DNA of 19,473 nt from an uncultured Lachnospiraceae bacterium. GTDB lineage: Bacteria; Bacillota; Clostridia; Lachnospirales; Lachnospiraceae. Positions 1-7,229 of this stretch are shown here, piece after piece; within the stretch, counting starts at the first letter, position 1; each line of letters opens with the position of its first letter. The position numbers and the translations under genes are program-made. The stretch spans positions 1-19,473 of the forward strand of contig CAJUJP010000059.1 in assembly GCA_910586615.1 (NCBI GenBank), read 5' to 3'. The notes under the pieces are model-generated. The model saw only the letters and a program-made list of their open reading frames with translations, made no database searches and was not told the origin of the DNA.

Positions 1-38
1 CTTACCAAAAAAGAGGTATTTTTTTCCAAAGACACAAA

Positions 39-252
39 CTATTTTACACTACCTTCTGCATCTTTTTCAGCTAATTCTTTAGCGGCTAATTGTTCTTTTT
101 TTAGTTGTTCTTTCGCTAGATGTTCTTCTTCAGCTTTTGCCGCAGCTTCTTCGCGAGCAGTGATATCAACAACAGTGATTGATAAGTTATTGCTTTCAAT
201 ACCGATTGTGTTATCATGGGTTTTACTTGGTTGTTGATTGTTTTTATGCTAC
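39..252 (-). pseudogene. C-terminal remnant of a coiled-coil protein
   Basis: Read on the minus strand, a frame opens right after two TAG stops at 247-252 and runs to a TAG at 39-41, about 70 codons, with no ATG, GTG or TTG in a usable place. The first half contains the stretch NNLSITVVDITARE. The second half is strongly alanine/glutamate/lysine rich (AKAEEEHLAKEQLKKEQLAA) and should form a charged helix. It starts about 10 bases after the repressor stop and is on the same strand. The base composition and helical tail look like the end of a small phage or integrative-element protein that lost its 5' half. I do not recognise the family. It could be a chance open frame, but the regular helix pattern argues for real former coding sequence. 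Confidence 0.35.
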
Positions 253-261
253 TACTGGCAA

Positions 262-867
262 TCAAAATTTTCTTCTAAGTTCTACAACTTTCCCGATTAT
301 TCGGACGGGTTTATATAAGATTTCTTCTTGGCTGAAATACATTGGTTCATATTTTGCGTTCAAGGAAACCAATGCAAGGCTATTATTATATTTTTTCAGA
401 CGTTTACAAACTCCGTCGTTTCCGCTGATTAAGGCAATGACAATCTCATCATTTTCAGCGTCGTCCTGCTGACGAACAATTACAGTATCACCATTATGTA
501 TATCTGGCTCCATGCTGTCGCCCTGAATGCGGAGACCAAAGAATTTACCTGTCTTTGCTAGTTCTTCTGTAATTTCTTCGGTATCGATAACATTTTCAAT
601 AGCTTCGATGGGAATACCAGCAGCAACGCGACCGAGGACATTAATTATAAAACCAGATTTTAACTCATTATCTCGTCCGCGAAGTGTATTAAGGTCTGTA
701 TTAAAAAAATCCGCAATCTTTTCTTCCGTCTCAAAATCTGGTTCACGTTTTCCAACTTCATACATGCTTATAGTAGAAGCGGCGACACCAAGCTTTTCAG
801 CAAGTTCACTTTGAGAAAGATTAGCACGCATTCGAAAAAATTTAAGCATGTCTTTAAATTCTTGCAC
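262..867 (-). CDS. LexA/CI-like repressor (XRE HTH plus S24 peptidase)
   Basis: A 201-residue transcriptional repressor of the phage CI type. Residues 5-62 form an XRE helix-turn-helix (LSQSELAEKLGVAASTISMYE). Residues about 78-198 form an S24 LexA-like self-cleavage domain. The probable cleavage site is Ala83-Gly84 in VAAGIP, the catalytic serine is Ser118 (QGDSMEPDI) and the general-base lysine is Lys155 (VCKRLKK). All key residues are present, so RecA-stimulated self-cleavage and induction by DNA damage are expected from the family. The start is GTG at 867. The ATG two bases upstream is in another frame, and GGGAGGTGG ends 4 bases before the GTG. The gene is divergent from the S1-DUF3825 unit and very likely controls both promoters between them through the operators at 896-992. 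This arrangement is typical of prophages and integrative elements, though no integrase is in view. Confidence 0.9.
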   Translation of the reverse strand: MQEFKDMLKFFRMRANLSQSELAEKLGVAASTISMYEVGKREPDFETEEKIADFFNTDLNTLRGRDNELKSGFIINVLGRVAAGIPIEAIENVIDTEEITEELAKTGKFFGLRIQGDSMEPDIHNGDTVIVRQQDDAENDEIVIALISGNDGVCKRLKKYNNSLALVSLNAKYEPMYFSQEEILYKPVRIIGKVVELRRKF

Positions 868-890
868 ATTTCCACCTCCCCGTAAACCTT

Positions 891-918
891 ATTATACACA
901 TAACGTGAGAAAAAGCAA
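891..918 (-). promoter_or_regulatory. Promoter of the repressor gene
   Basis: On the minus strand there is a perfect -10 TATAAT (891-896) and a -35 TTGCTT (913-918) with a 16-base spacer. The first operator (896-909) touches the -10, so the repressor probably limits its own synthesis. Seen directly in the sequence; activity is inferred. Confidence 0.65.
896..909 (+). promoter_or_regulatory. Repressor operator 1
   Basis: The site reads ACACATAACGTGAG, with a CAC-N5-GTG dyad. It shares the pattern ACAC-N5-GTG with three more sites in the next 83 bases and abuts the -10 of the repressor promoter. It also forms the left arm of a 15-bp inverted repeat with operator 2 (one mismatch). Confidence 0.7.
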
Positions 919-926
919 TAAATATT

Positions 927-940
927 CTCACATTATGTGT
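927..940 (-). promoter_or_regulatory. Repressor operator 2
   Basis: On the minus strand the site reads ACACATAATGTGAG, one base different from operator 1. It includes the perfect 11-bp palindrome CACATAATGTG. It ends on the first base of the -35 of the rightward promoter. Confidence 0.7.
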
Positions 941-968
941 TGATAAGACAACACGAATTGTGTATATT
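940..968 (+). promoter_or_regulatory. Promoter of the S1-DUF3825/DUF3781 unit
   Basis: A -35 TTGATA (940-945), a 17-base spacer and a -10 TATATT (963-968) lie 42 bases before the ATG at 1010. Operator 3 lies in the spacer and reaches the -10, and operator 2 touches the -35, so bound repressor should block it. Confidence 0.7.
951..964 (+). promoter_or_regulatory. Repressor operator 3
   Basis: The site reads ACACGAATTGTGTA and fits the ACAC-N5-GTG pattern. It lies between the -35 and -10 of the rightward promoter and is the most divergent copy on its right side. Confidence 0.6.
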
Positions 969-978
969 TAAAATGCCA

Positions 979-992
979 ACACGAAACGTGAG
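979..992 (+). promoter_or_regulatory. Repressor operator 4
   Basis: The site reads ACACGAAACGTGAG, very close to operator 1. It lies just downstream of the expected start of rightward transcription and just before the ribosome binding site AAAGGA (999-1004) of the next gene. Confidence 0.65.
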
Positions 993-1009
993 CGAATAGA
1001 AAGGAATAA

Positions 1010-2755
1010 ATGTATATGGACGGATTATACCAATTATTAAAGATTGTCAACATTGAAAATTACGGATTATTTGTAAATATTAAAGAAAATGTAAATGCAT
1101 TGTGCCACATTTCAAAACTACAAAAAAAACCTGAACAGTATCATTTAGGAGACTATATTGGGGGAAAAGAAATAGAAAGCGGTATCGAAGGAAAGCATAG
1201 CGCTATGGAGTGCCCAATGAGGGAAAAGAATGAATTGTTTGAAGAATACGTTACAAGCTTATTCAGAGGGCGATCTTATAAAAGGGTATGGTGCTAATGT
1301 GGATAATAAAATGGAGTATTTAAAAATGTTTATCCCGGAATTAATGCTCTTATCCATAAAAGTGAGTATAATTCGCAGCTAAATGCAGATACGATGCAAG
1401 TTAAAGAGCTTGTTACTGTACAGATAGGAAAAATTGATACTATAAAGAAACGTATATCTTTGATTCCTCCATATAAGAAAAACGTTAATGTTGCAGTTGA
1501 AGTTAAAGGTATTGACAAGGAGAAATTTCTTGATTCAGTTGAGATTAATGGAAAGGTTTGCGATTCTTATAGAGAATGTACAGACAATTATAATATTTCA
1601 GATGCTGAAATAAGGAAAGTGATTGCAGAGTCTTATGAGAAAGCGGTGGACGAAGACACTATATTGATGTATAATGAAGCATTTACTTTTCATATAAAGG
1701 GGAAAACAAAATATGGTGGTGCGTTGGCAGCGGGGGGGGTGAAAAAACCATTACGATGGAAAAGAGTGGTATGTGAATTTTATTGGATCATCTTCAAAAT
1801 TAGCTTCAAATGCGATTGACCTTTTTGCTCATGTTGAGGACTGGTCTGTTGCATTGAAAGAGTTAGAGTCGAAATTGCTATGTGGTGAGAATTGGGATTA
1901 TAAATATTCTAATGTTAAACATTCTGCTATGCGAGGAGAACTATTTATCTTGAAACAATATCTCAATTATACTTTTTATTGCGCAAAAAGCCAAGATCTA
2001 ATAGGCATATCTTCGGCTAATGATTTTGCAGTTTTTAATACAGGATTGGTTGATAATATATATGAAGCAATATATTTCTGTTTTGTACCATCTGATGCAG
2101 GGGCAAAGAAGCGTTGGAAATATGCGGGATTTTGTACGTATGGAACAGGTCAAATGGGTAAACTGTTGAATTCAAAGATGACAGAACCACCGGGAAAAGT
2201 ACAATATTTTAGTAGTATTCACGACATGTTGTTTGATACAACTAAGAAATTGAACTGGGACAAAGAGCATATTTTAATTGAAAATATAGATAGATTACCG
2301 ATCTCTTTTATTGAAGACCAGTGTGATAGTAATGATTTAGATCATGTGGGTGATTACATAGACAAAATAAAAAGGGAAAGAATAAGAAGGATAATTTCAA
2401 CAACATTTATGAGTATATAAAGGAGAATATAAAATTAAAGAGAAAGCTATTGAAGCGCTTGGAAGATGCTGTGTCGCTGGCAGTAAAAAGATGTGAATGG
2501 AACTACAAGACAGCAATCCACATTTTTTATCATGTAACGAATGGAATTAGCTTACTATTACCATTATGTTTATCAGATGATGAGCAATCGGCGGACGTTG
2601 CTCTGGTAGTTGAAAAGCAAGAGTTAGGAAATTATCAGGGACAAACTAGTTTAACTTTACAGATGGCCTATTTAGATGCAAGATTAATTTGTCGTCCTAA
2701 TAGCGAGCGGCTTGATCCGGAAAGAGTAAGAGAAGAAAATGATAATGAAGATTAG
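1010..2755 (+). pseudogene. S1-S1-DUF3825 protein, split by four frameshifts
   Basis: A gene of about 580 codons is readable only by changing frame four times, at about 1250-1262, 1313-1320, 1742-1749 and 2380-2400. The pieces join into one protein. The first S1 RNA-binding domain starts at the ATG (IENYGLFVNI, ALCHISKL). The second S1 domain begins at EGDLIKGYGA (frame 3) and continues with VYPGINALIHKSEY and VQIGKIDTIKKRISL (frame 2). A DUF3825 domain runs from about 1815 to 2735, with the recognisable blocks FAVFNTGLVDNIYEAIY, NIDRLP, WNYKTAIHIFY, ISLLLPLCLSD, ADVALVVE and MAYLDARLICRP. DUF3825 has no established activity, and its S1 domains suggest RNA binding. The sequence between the shifts keeps family motifs with few stops, so loss is recent or the indels are sequencing errors. 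One break lies next to runs of eight G (1732-1739) and six A (1742-1747). The gene is controlled from the operator cluster upstream and is followed by DUF3781. Confidence 0.75.
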
Positions 2756-2794
2756 TGGTTGTATTGGAAAAATAGGAAGTGGGGAAATATAGTC

Positions 2795-3043
2795 ATGGAA
2801 GATCCAAAAATATTACTGGATAATATCGACAAGGTCCATATAACGGAAATGGGTGTGGACCGGATCAGACGAAATCTGCAATTAGACAATGTGGATGTAG
2901 TTGAATACTGTAAAAATAAGGTTCTGGACAAAAATTGTCATATCTACCGACAGGGCAAAAACTGGTATTGTGAGGCAGATGATCTGAAAATAACGATCAA
3001 TGCGCACAGCTATACGATCATTACAGCGCACAGGATCAGATAA
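2795..3043 (+). CDS. DUF3781 family protein
   Basis: A small soluble protein of 82 residues. The order of conserved blocks, LLDNIDKVHITEMGVDRI near the N-terminus, then VEYCKNKVLD, then GKNWYCEADDLKITINAHS and YTIITAHRI at the end, matches DUF3781, a family common in Firmicutes with no assigned function. I chose ATG 2795 because family similarity begins there; the frame is open upstream to about 2759, but those 12 codons look unrelated to the family. The only nearby purine-rich stretch is GTGGGG at 2779-2784. The gene follows the broken S1-DUF3825 gene by 39 bases on the same strand and ends just before the terminator at 3094. The two therefore probably form one transcript. No catalytic motif or signal peptide is visible. 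Confidence 0.8.
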   Translation: MEDPKILLDNIDKVHITEMGVDRIRRNLQLDNVDVVEYCKNKVLDKNCHIYRQGKNWYCEADDLKITINAHSYTIITAHRIR

Positions 3044-3093
3044 CATGAAACAGCAGCGGATCATGGAGTGGAATAGCAGGCAGTGTGAAGAAG

Positions 3094-3127
3094 CAGTAAG
3101 ACTGAAAAAGTTTTGCTGTTTTTTTTG
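3094..3127 (+). terminator. Intrinsic terminator after DUF3781
   Basis: A 10-bp stem, CAGTAAGACT (3094-3103) with AGTTTTGCTG (3109-3118), contains two G-U pairs and a GAAAA loop. It is followed directly by eight T (3119-3126). It closes the repressor-controlled unit and separates it from the sigma-factor operon. Confidence 0.8.
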
Positions 3128-3187
3128 TGGTAAAGCGCACATTTGACGGGGCTGATCCGTTATACATTATGAGAGGAGGATGGCGGC

Positions 3188-3766
3188 ATGTCCCTGGATT
3201 TGGATGAACAGTATGACAAAATTTATCGTTATTGCTATTTTAAACTGCATCATCAGCAGTCGGCCGAGGACATTACGCAGGAAACTTTCCTCCGCTATTT
3301 TCAGAGGTACAATTGTAAGGGGAAAGAAGAGGCGCTGAAATGTCTGTACACGATTGCGGGGAATCTTTGTATCGACGAATACCGCAGGCGGTCGGCGGAC
3401 AGAGCTTTAAAAACAGAAAACAGAGAATCTGCTTTTATGCAGACAGGCAATGGACAGAGGGACAGGAATCTTTCGGGCGAATGCCGGGAATTCCGTGCAG
3501 TCATGCATGGTGGAGACATACAGGAATGCGTATGCGGTGATATGCAGGAAGAACAGATGATTACCAGACTTGCCGTGCAGAAGGCTTTGTCCGGGCTGCA
3601 GCAGGACGAGCAGGAGCTTCTGCTGCTCCGGTATGTGAATGAGGTTCCGGTGTCTGCGGTCGGGCAGATATTTGGTATATCCAGATTTGCAGTGAGGCGC
3701 CGACTGCTTGCCGTGCAAAGGAAATTCAGGATACTGCTTGAAAAGGAGGGATTATATGAAGCGTGA
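3188..3766 (+). CDS. ECF-like RNA polymerase sigma factor
   Basis: A 192-residue sigma-70 family factor with regions 2 and 4 only. Region 2 covers about residues 5-70, with AEDITQETFLRYF (26-38) and IAGNLCIDEYRRR (56-68). Region 4 covers about 125-185, with LQQDEQELLLLRYV followed by the helix-turn-helix VSAVGQIFGISRFAVRRRL. The linker (about 75-122) is long and polar with several cysteines. The start ATG has GAGAGGAGG just upstream. It is the first gene of a four-gene operon and overlaps the next gene by 11 bases, so the two are probably translationally coupled. ECF factors usually travel with an anti-sigma; the only candidate here is the following membrane protein, which has no zinc-finger motif. 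It probably redirects RNA polymerase to this operon under envelope stress, but target promoters cannot be read from the window. Confidence 0.9.
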   Translation: MSLDLDEQYDKIYRYCYFKLHHQQSAEDITQETFLRYFQRYNCKGKEEALKCLYTIAGNLCIDEYRRRSADRALKTENRESAFMQTGNGQRDRNLSGECREFRAVMHGGDIQECVCGDMQEEQMITRLAVQKALSGLQQDEQELLLLRYVNEVPVSAVGQIFGISRFAVRRRLLAVQRKFRILLEKEGLYEA

Positions 3767-4472
3767 AATAAAGGCACAGCTTAAATCCGTTTATGAGGCG
3801 CCGCCGCCTTTGCATAAAAAAGAATTTATGCAGAAGTGGAACCGGCCGCAAATGAACATCTGGGAGGTTATGCGCTCTCAGGCGGCATATATCCGCAAAT
3901 GGATCTGGGCGCTTTCCGCAGTCATTTTTATGGTTACCGTAATCGGAGCGGTAACGGCCGCAGCAAATCTTATGTGGGTTCTTTCGGCACTTACGCCTTT
4001 TCTGGCAGTTACGGTTATTGCAGAGTGCGGCAGATCGGAGCAGTATGAGATGGCTGAACTGGAAATGGCGACACGTTTTTCTTTACGAAGCGTTCTGTTT
4101 GCAAGATTATGGATTCTCGGCGTGGAAAATGCGATGCTCTTATGGTTTCTGGTGATTGCAGGAATATGGAGGGGAGATCGCGCGCCGTTTCAGACGGGCA
4201 TGTACATTTTGACACCGTATCTGTTGACATCTTTTATCGGATTGTGCATTGCACGCGTGTATAAAGGGCGTGAAGCAATTTATTTCTGTGCGGGCGCCGC
4301 AGCCGCGATCGGTTCTTTTGTATTTATGGAAAGGGATGTGATTGTACGGACCTGTGAAGGGTATAGTACAGTCACATGGGGCTGTATGATGGCGCTGCTT
4401 GCAGGATGTGTGATCAGGCAATATAGAAATATGATAATCGGGCTGGTGAAAACGGATGGGAAATATAACTGA
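3756..4472 (+). CDS. Polytopic membrane protein, candidate anti-sigma
   Basis: A 239-residue integral membrane protein of no family I can name with certainty. A basic cytoplasmic N-terminus of about 46 residues contains SVYEAPPPLHKKEFMQKW. About six hydrophobic segments follow, near residues 48-68, 70-88, 127-142, 147-166, 176-196 and 213-232. The start ATG at 3756 has AAGGAGG a few bases upstream and lies inside the sigma-factor gene. The frame is open further upstream but with no better start. The overlap with the sigma gene and the position before an ABC ATPase suggest either a membrane-bound regulator of the sigma factor (binding through the N-terminal tail) or an accessory subunit of the transporter. 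The sequence shows neither directly. It lacks the HxxxCxxC zinc-finger motif of common anti-sigmas. Confidence 0.75.
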   Translation: MKREIKAQLKSVYEAPPPLHKKEFMQKWNRPQMNIWEVMRSQAAYIRKWIWALSAVIFMVTVIGAVTAAANLMWVLSALTPFLAVTVIAECGRSEQYEMAELEMATRFSLRSVLFARLWILGVENAMLLWFLVIAGIWRGDRAPFQTGMYILTPYLLTSFIGLCIARVYKGREAIYFCAGAAAAIGSFVFMERDVIVRTCEGYSTVTWGCMMALLAGCVIRQYRNMIIGLVKTDGKYN

Positions 4473-4519
4473 CAGCTTATTTTCCATTATAATTTGCGGT
4501 GCTGACAGGGAGGATGGAT

Positions 4520-5209
4520 ATGAAACTTACGATAGACCGTGTGTCAAAGCAGTATAAAAATCTCATAGCGGTAGACAGGGTATCGGTGAATCTGGAAAAA
4601 GGAGTATACGGGCTGCTGGGGGCCAACGGCGCCGGCAAAACGACGCTTATGCGAATGATCTGCGGGATTTTGAAGCCGGACGGCGGGACGATCTCTTATG
4701 ACGGCATTGGCGCGGATACGGAGGCATACCGTGCGGTTCTGGGATATCTGCCGCAGGATTTCGGATATTACCCGGAATTTCGCGCAGTGGATTTTCTATT
4801 GTATCTTGCGGCTTTAAAAGGAATCCCCAAGACGCAGGCGAAGCGACGGGCGGAGGAACTGCTGGAACTGGTGTCGCTGCAGAATGTACGCCATAAGAAG
4901 GTGAAAACTTTTTCCGGCGGCATGAAACAGAGACTGGGGATCGCGCAGGCACTGCTCAATGAACCGAAGCTGCTTGTTCTGGATGAGCCGACTGCAGGAC
5001 TTGATCCGAAAGAGCGGGTGCGCTTCAGGGAACTGATCGGAGATATCGGAAAAGAAAGTATTGTATTATTGTCTACGCATATTGTTTCGGACATTGAGCA
5101 TATCGCCGACGAGATTCTTATGATGAAGGACGGACAGCTGATTTATCATGGGAAATGGGATGGTGCGAAAGGAGATCTGGAAGAATTTTATCTACAGCAG
5201 AATGCCTGA
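4520..5209 (+). CDS. ABC transporter ATP-binding protein
   Basis: A 229-residue ATPase of an ABC-2 type exporter. The Walker A motif is GANGAGKT (34-41), the Q-loop glutamine is Gln79 (LPQDFG), and the signature is FSGGMKQR (131-138). Walker B is LLVLDEPTAG (151-160) with catalytic Glu156, and the switch histidine is His187. All residues needed for ATP hydrolysis are present. I chose ATG 4520 because GGGAGG lies 6 bases upstream; a GTG at 4499 is possible but would place the ribosome site inside the gene. It is the third gene of the sigma-factor operon and is followed 73 bases later by the permease with which it should form a transporter. The single ATPase domain and the short C-terminal tail are of the drug or peptide exporter type. 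The substrate is unknown. Confidence 0.9.
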   Translation: MKLTIDRVSKQYKNLIAVDRVSVNLEKGVYGLLGANGAGKTTLMRMICGILKPDGGTISYDGIGADTEAYRAVLGYLPQDFGYYPEFRAVDFLLYLAALKGIPKTQAKRRAEELLELVSLQNVRHKKVKTFSGGMKQRLGIAQALLNEPKLLVLDEPTAGLDPKERVRFRELIGDIGKESIVLLSTHIVSDIEHIADEILMMKDGQLIYHGKWDGAKGDLEEFYLQQNA

Positions 5210-5282
5210 AGGGCATTCAGAAGGTCCTGCTGGTAAAAAGGCATGAAGGTATCAATGAGAGCATAGAGAGAGGAGTTACGCT

Positions 5283-6494
5283 GTGAACATTTTTCTTACA
5301 CTGTATCATTATGAATTAAAAAAAATCCTTGGGCGAAAACTGGTATGGATTGCATTGTTTCTCTGCATCGGCTGTATTATTTTTGCAGAAACAGGGAATC
5401 TGTCCGGTAATTATTATGTGGAAGGAGAGGCCGTTGACACCCACTATCATATGTTTCAGGTGGACAGCGCATACCAACGGGCGTTGTCAGGCAGGGTAGT
5501 CGGGCAGGAACTGCTGGAGGAAACGATGTCGGCGTACAGCAAAATCCCGAAGACAGCAGAGCGGTACACCGAGACGGAGGAATATCAGAAATATGCCCGG
5601 CAATACAGCGATATTTTTCAGATTATATGGCGGTGGATAGAGAGAAATCCGTGGTATGAGGGCTGGCAGGCAGAAGAACAGAGCCTCTATGACGCGCGGG
5701 CAGACCGGCAGGAGGAGGCATGGACGGATTTATTTTTATCGGACACGGAGAAAGCATTCTGGCAGGAGCAGGAAGAAAAGATTGATAAGCCATTTACTTA
5801 CTATTATCATGAAGGATACGGCACGATCTTAAAGGACCTTGACACGGTGGGCATTCTGATGCTTCTGCTTACGGCGGTCTGTCTGTCGGGGGTGTTTCCG
5901 GAAGAACATATGCGGAGAACGGACCAGATGATTCTGTCCAGTGCCAAAGGAAGAACTGTGGCGTACTGGGCAAAACTGTCGGCGGGAATCAGTGTGTCCT
6001 TTTTGTGTGCGTTGCTGACGGGCCTGGCGGTGGTGACAGTGGCGCTGGTCATTTACGGGTCGGAGGGGTTTCAGACAGCGGTGCAGCTGTATTCATATAT
6101 GAGCATCTATGCCTACCCGTTAAGCATCGGGCAGGCGTGTGTCATTGCCTACGGTGTTTTTCTGGTGGCTGCGGTTCTTATGGGAGTGCTTGTCATGGTG
6201 GGATCGGAACTTATGCATAACAGTATTGCAACGCTGGCGTTATTTACAGGATTGATCATTGCAGGAGCGATGTTCGATATTCCGGCACAATACAGGGCGG
6301 CGGCACAGATCTGGCAGAGTCTGCCCATGTCTTTCTTATCCCGCCGGGGGATTTTCAGTGAATGGCTTATTGCAGCCGGCGGACAGTGCTTTACGGCGTG
6401 GCAGGCTGTCCCGCTTCTGTATGTTATCGGCGGCGCCGTGGCAGCAGCGGCGGGTGCGAAGATTTACAGGCGGTATCAGGTGTCGGGCAGATAA
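5283..6494 (+). CDS. ABC-2 type permease
   Basis: A 403-residue membrane subunit, the probable partner of the ATPase before it. The first membrane segment lies at about 20-36, followed by a large outside domain of about 150 residues (40-185) rich in Trp, Tyr and Glu. Further segments lie near 188-206, 232-258, 283-307, 313-331 and 374-393. This is the topology of ABC-2 permeases with one extracellular loop after helix 1. The start is GTG at 5283, supported by AGAGAGGAG at 5267-5275; no ATG is better placed. It is the last gene of the sigma operon and ends only 10 bases from the convergent minus-strand permease gene, with no evident terminator between them. The large loop could sense or bind a ligand, which is inference. 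Confidence 0.85.
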   Translation: MNIFLTLYHYELKKILGRKLVWIALFLCIGCIIFAETGNLSGNYYVEGEAVDTHYHMFQVDSAYQRALSGRVVGQELLEETMSAYSKIPKTAERYTETEEYQKYARQYSDIFQIIWRWIERNPWYEGWQAEEQSLYDARADRQEEAWTDLFLSDTEKAFWQEQEEKIDKPFTYYYHEGYGTILKDLDTVGILMLLLTAVCLSGVFPEEHMRRTDQMILSSAKGRTVAYWAKLSAGISVSFLCALLTGLAVVTVALVIYGSEGFQTAVQLYSYMSIYAYPLSIGQACVIAYGVFLVAAVLMGVLVMVGSELMHNSIATLALFTGLIIAGAMFDIPAQYRAAAQIWQSLPMSFLSRRGIFSEWLIAAGGQCFTAWQAVPLLYVIGGAVAAAAGAKIYRRYQVSGR

Positions 6495-6504
6495 GGGGGA
6501 GCTG

Positions 6505-7158
6505 TCAGTAGTCTTTTCTCTGAAATAAATAGACCGAGAGCGGACAGGACAGGGCGAATGCAAGCGCTGAGAAGATCAGTACTGCAATGCCGCTGAGAAT
6601 AATCTGTCTGCTGGTCATGCCATGCGGAAAAAAGCTGTTGATCAGTAAGCAAATCCCCACAATTATGCCGATGCCGGTGAGTATGCTGACAAACAGAAAA
6701 ACGTTGTATTGCGCTTCGAGGCCCAGAAAGAAAAGCGGGAAGAAAACGGTGCCCATAAACAGGCTGATTCCGATGCCGGCAACAAACAGTAACAGGATGT
6801 CAACATTTCTGTCAAAGGGACAGCCGTGCAGTGCTGTGGATACCGCTACGCTGATTCCCGCGAAAACGATGCCGGCAGACAGCCACAGGAGCAGACTGAG
6901 ATAGAGGCTTTTTACGATGTCGGATCTTTTCACGGGAGCTGTCAGCTTGTATCTGATCCATTTGGAAGTGTTTTCCAGACCTGCGCTTTCGAGTGAAATG
7001 AATGAGAAGCCGATCATCACAGACAGCAGACAGGTAATCAGAGCGGGAGATCCCGCGCCCGTCACAATGACGAAGACACCCAGCAGTATCATAGTGGCAA
7101 AAAATACTTTGACGTTTGGAAGAGCGGTGTATAAGTTGTTTTTGATAAGTCCTTTCAT
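6505..7158 (-). CDS. ABC-2 type permease of the GntR operon
   Basis: A 217-residue membrane protein with six hydrophobic segments near residues 17-35, 36-56, 87-107, 119-141, 151-173 and 186-205 and short loops. This is the compact ABC2_membrane_5-like permease found with YtrA-type regulators. A GAGGT ribosome site stands just before the ATG. It is the third gene of the minus-strand unit GntR, ATPase, permease and lies 71 bases after the ATPase. It should form the channel driven by that ATPase. The substrate is not known. Related operons in other Firmicutes respond to cell-wall-active antibiotics, which supports but does not prove such a role here. It converges almost directly on the plus-strand permease. 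Confidence 0.85.
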   Translation of the reverse strand: MKGLIKNNLYTALPNVKVFFATMILLGVFVIVTGAGSPALITCLLSVMIGFSFISLESAGLENTSKWIRYKLTAPVKRSDIVKSLYLSLLLWLSAGIVFAGISVAVSTALHGCPFDRNVDILLLFVAGIGISLFMGTVFFPLFFLGLEAQYNVFLFVSILTGIGIIVGICLLINSFFPHGMTSRQIILSGIAVLIFSALAFALSCPLSVYLFQRKDY

Positions 7159-7229
7159 ATTTACCTCATTTCTTTGTTGTCTTTGTAATCGTTTATGCAG
7201 TCTGTGTATCTTTGATTTAGTGAAGCAAA

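Noticed and set aside
1330..1518. Minus-strand frame of 62 codons inside the S1 region.
   Set aside because: It is a reverse shadow of the second S1 domain, which has clear family motifs on the plus strand.
3045..3146. A 33-codon frame beginning ATGAAACAGCAG after DUF3781.
   Set aside because: It runs through the terminator stem and T run, has no ribosome site of its own and has an unnatural Phe/Cys-rich end.
3143..3170. TTGACG and CATTAT as a promoter of the sigma-factor operon.
   Set aside because: The transcript would start inside the ribosome binding site, leaving no usable leader; a true promoter may be of an ECF type that I cannot define.
4486..4492. TATAAT-like sequence between the membrane protein gene and the ATPase gene.
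   Set aside because: No -35 at a suitable distance; the genes are closely spaced and look like one operon.
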